The notes under the pieces were generated by a model. It saw only the letters and a list, made by a program, of their open reading frames with translations. It was not told the origin of the DNA and did no database searches. From assembly GCF_038024125.1 (NCBI RefSeq), contig NZ_CP150662.1, positions 2,125,501 through 2,189,500 on the forward strand: DNA of 64,000 nucleotides, in the 5' to 3' direction. Position numbers and translations under genes: made by a program. Positions within the stretch are counted from its first letter, which is position 1; each line of letters starts with the position of its first letter. Positions 61,921 to 64,000 of this stretch are shown here, in pieces. The stretch comes from Polaribacter gangjinensis. Lineage in GTDB: Bacteria; Bacteroidota; Bacteroidia; Flavobacteriales; Flavobacteriaceae.

Positions 61921-64000
61921 TTTATAAAGGCAAAGGGTTTCAGAAATATGCTAAACCCTTTGTTTTAAAATCAATTTTTATTTCAATTTTAGTCTTGTTA
62001 TATGTGTTTTGTTTGCCCAAAAAGTTGTTTACAAAACCAACATCAACTGTAATTGTAAGCGAAAAAAACGAGTTGTTAGGGGCATTGATTGCAGATGATG
62101 GTCAATGGCGTTTTCCGCATGAAAATAAAGTTCCTGAAAAATTTAAAACCTGTGTAGTTCAATTTGAAGATGCTTATTTTTACAAACATCCTGGCTTCAA
62201 TCCAATTTCTATTTTCAAAGCAGTTTCTCAAAATATTGAAGCGGGTAAAGTTCAAAGAGGAGGAAGCACCATTACGCAACAAGTAATTCGTTTGAGTAGA
62301 AATAATCAATCCAGAACGTATTTTGAAAAAATCATTGAAATCATTTTAGCAACACGTTTGGAAATCAGGCATTCTAAGGACGAAATTTTGGCTTTTTGGA
62401 CATCAAATGCACCTTTTGGTGGAAATGTTGTTGGACTAAATGCGGCTTCTTGGCGCTATTTTAATAGAAAAGCAACAGAACTTTCTTGGGCAGAAGCAGC
62501 CACGTTAGCAGTTTTGCCAAACGCACCCAATTTGATATATCCTGGAAAAAATAAGCAACAATTATTGCGAAAAAGAAATCGATTATTGAAAAAATTATTA
62601 CTTGAAAAAAAGATTGATTCGCTCACGTATCAATTGTCAATTTTAGAGAAAATTCCTGACAAACCATATCCTTTGCCACAAATTGCACCTCATTTATTAC
62701 AAAAGGTAAATCAACAAAAAAAAGGACAATTCGTTCAAACAACCATTGATAAAAATCTACAACAACAAGCCAATGATATTGTGCAACAGCATTACAATCA
62801 ACTTTCTAAAAATGGCATTCACAACTTGGCAGTTTTGGTTTTAAATGTAAAAACACGAAAGGTATTGGCGTATGTTGGCAATTCTCCAACATCCAAAAAA
62901 AACCAAAAAGATGTTGATGTTATTGACAAACCTAGAAGTACAGGGAGCATTTTAAAACCATTTTTATACGCAGCCATGTTAGATAATGGCGAATTATTAC
63001 CAAATGCCTTAGTTGCTGATGTTCCAACCAATTTTGGTAGTTATCATCCTGAAAATTTCGATAAAACCTATGCAGGCGCAGTCTCTGCAAAATTAGCGTT
63101 GTCAAAGTCTTTAAATGTACCAACAGTAAGCATGTTGCAGCAATTTGGTTTGGAAAAATTTCATCATTATTTACAGCAATTACAGTTAAAAGACATCAAA
63201 AAAAGTGCGAATCATTATGGATTGACATTGGCTTTAGGAGGTGCAGAAAGCAACTTATGGGATTTGTCAAAAACCTATGCTTCCATGGCTTCAACCATAA
63301 ATCATTATTCAGAAAATTCGAGTCGATATTTTACAAATGAGTTTTGCGAACCCACTTTTTATGCTGAAAAAAAAGTAGATTTCGGGACAAAAACTTCCCA
63401 AAAAACCATTTTTGATGCAGCTTCTTGCTATCTCACTTTCGAAAGTTTGAAAGAAGTAAACAGACCTGATGCTGAAGAAAATTGGGATTTTTTTGATTCC
63501 TCCAAACAAATTGCATGGAAAACAGGCACCAGTTTTGGCTTTAGAGATGCTTGGGCAATTGGCGCAACCAAAGATTTTGTAGTAGGAGTTTGGGTTGGCA
63601 ATGCTGATGGTGAAGGAAGGCCTGGTTTGGTTGGCGTACAAACTGCAGCACCCATTTTATTTGACGTTTTTGATAAACTCCCAAATTCAGCTTGGTTTGA
63701 AAAACCTTTTGATGAAATGACAGAAGTGGAAATTTGCACCAAAAGTGGTTTTAGAGCAACCCAAATTTGTGAAGAAAAAAAGTCAATTTTCATTCAAAAT
63801 AGTGGTTTAAAAACAGCACCTTGTCCATTTCATGTGCTGGTAAATTTGGACGTTTCTGAACAATATCAAGTAAATACTTCGTGTGAATCTTTTGCGAATA
63901 TCAAACAAAAATCGTGGTTTGTGTTGCCACCTTTGATGGCTTATTATTACAAAGAAAAAAATCCGTTCTACAAATCTTTGCCAGATTTTCGGAAAGATTG
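61899..64000 (+). CDS. pbpC: Penicillin-binding protein 1C (partial, 3' end beyond window)
   Basis: About 700 codons are visible. A TM helix (KSIFISILVLLYVFCL) precedes the transglycosylase domain with EDAYFYKHPGF and RGGSTITQQV. The transpeptidase domain has S-I-L-K (STGSILKPFLYAAM), SKSLNVP (SxN) and WKTGTSFGF (KTG), so both activities look intact. No ATG is available near the start; the frame opens after a TGA, and a TTG at 61899, inside the last 22 bp of the preceding gene and just after AAAGGAAG, is the best candidate. The start is uncertain by some codons. It builds or repairs peptidoglycan at the inner membrane. Confidence 0.92.
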   Translation, partial: MDKSGGIIYKGKGFQKYAKPFVLKSIFISILVLLYVFCLPKKLFTKPTSTVIVSEKNELLGALIADDGQWRFPHENKVPEKFKTCVVQFEDAYFYKHPGFNPISIFKAVSQNIEAGKVQRGGSTITQQVIRLSRNNQSRTYFEKIIEIILATRLEIRHSKDEILAFWTSNAPFGGNVVGLNAASWRYFNRKATELSWAEAATLAVLPNAPNLIYPGKNKQQLLRKRNRLLKKLLLEKKIDSLTYQLSILEKIPDKPYPLPQIAPHLLQKVNQQKKGQFVQTTIDKNLQQQANDIVQQHYNQLSKNGIHNLAVLVLNVKTRKVLAYVGNSPTSKKNQKDVDVIDKPRSTGSILKPFLYAAMLDNGELLPNALVADVPTNFGSYHPENFDKTYAGAVSAKLALSKSLNVPTVSMLQQFGLEKFHHYLQQLQLKDIKKSANHYGLTLALGGAESNLWDLSKTYASMASTINHYSENSSRYFTNEFCEPTFYAEKKVDFGTKTSQKTIFDAASCYLTFESLKEVNRPDAEENWDFFDSSKQIAWKTGTSFGFRDAWAIGATKDFVVGVWVGNADGEGRPGLVGVQTAAPILFDVFDKLPNSAWFEKPFDEMTEVEICTKSGFRATQICEEKKSIFIQNSGLKTAPCPFHVLVNLDVSEQYQVNTSCESFANIKQKSWFVLPPLMAYYYKEKNPFYKSLPDFRKD

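Overview
The window is AT-rich chromosomal DNA from a member of the Bacteroidota, most likely a marine Flavobacteriaceae of the Polaribacter/Tenacibaculum kind. The support is a SusC/SusD pair, type IX secretion (T9SS) C-terminal sorting domains, TAnnTTTG-type promoters, few Shine-Dalgarno sites, and flavobacterial housekeeping neighbourhoods such as rplM-rpsI-rpsB-tsf and an alpha-2-macroglobulin gene followed by pbpC.

Region 1 (1-21155) is a polysaccharide utilization locus. A divergent propeller-type sensor (cut by the window edge, probably a hybrid two-component regulator) faces a long plus-strand array. Module one has three tandem, closely related GH110-type exo-alpha-1,3-galactosidases, then SusC and SusD. 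Module two has an unrecognised T9SS-secreted protein, two strongly divergent beta-helix proteins, and two formylglycine sulfatases. The divergent beta-helix proteins keep the GH110 pattern of one Asp followed 23 and 24 residues later by an Asp pair. Each module starts with a promoter carrying the same operator: two GTTACA half-sites 21 bp apart, with the second exactly 36 bp upstream of a TAnnTTTG element. The locus therefore looks like one regulon for a sulfated, alpha-galactose-containing glycan. Lambda-carrageenan-like galactans or alpha-galactosylated glycoconjugates are possible; the exact substrate cannot be read from sequence.

Region 2 (21157-47400) is mostly housekeeping: ppc; the pabB/small protein/hydrolase/tilS/dsbD operon; lpdA; a cytochrome-like haem protein and a glycosyltransferase; an M3 peptidase; a purK-purE operon with a RhuM-Fic/Doc-like gene fitted between the two pur genes; a Rieske-like lipoprotein that has lost its His ligands; greA with a terminator-like hairpin in its leader; HIT; an orphan histidine kinase; a flavin reductase; aat; and the ribosomal rplM-rpsI-rpsB-tsf cluster.

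Region 3 (47606-64000) has a DUF5916 outer-membrane-type protein, glnS, a frameshifted zinc-ribbon gene, a DUF2452-like gene, folB, tRNA-Cys, two adjacent GH53 endo-galactanases, and an alpha-2-macroglobulin lipoprotein followed by penicillin-binding protein 1C, which runs off the window end.

The most interesting material is the GH110/GH110-like enzyme set with its duplicated operator-promoter. All names rest on sequence reading alone; no database search was run.
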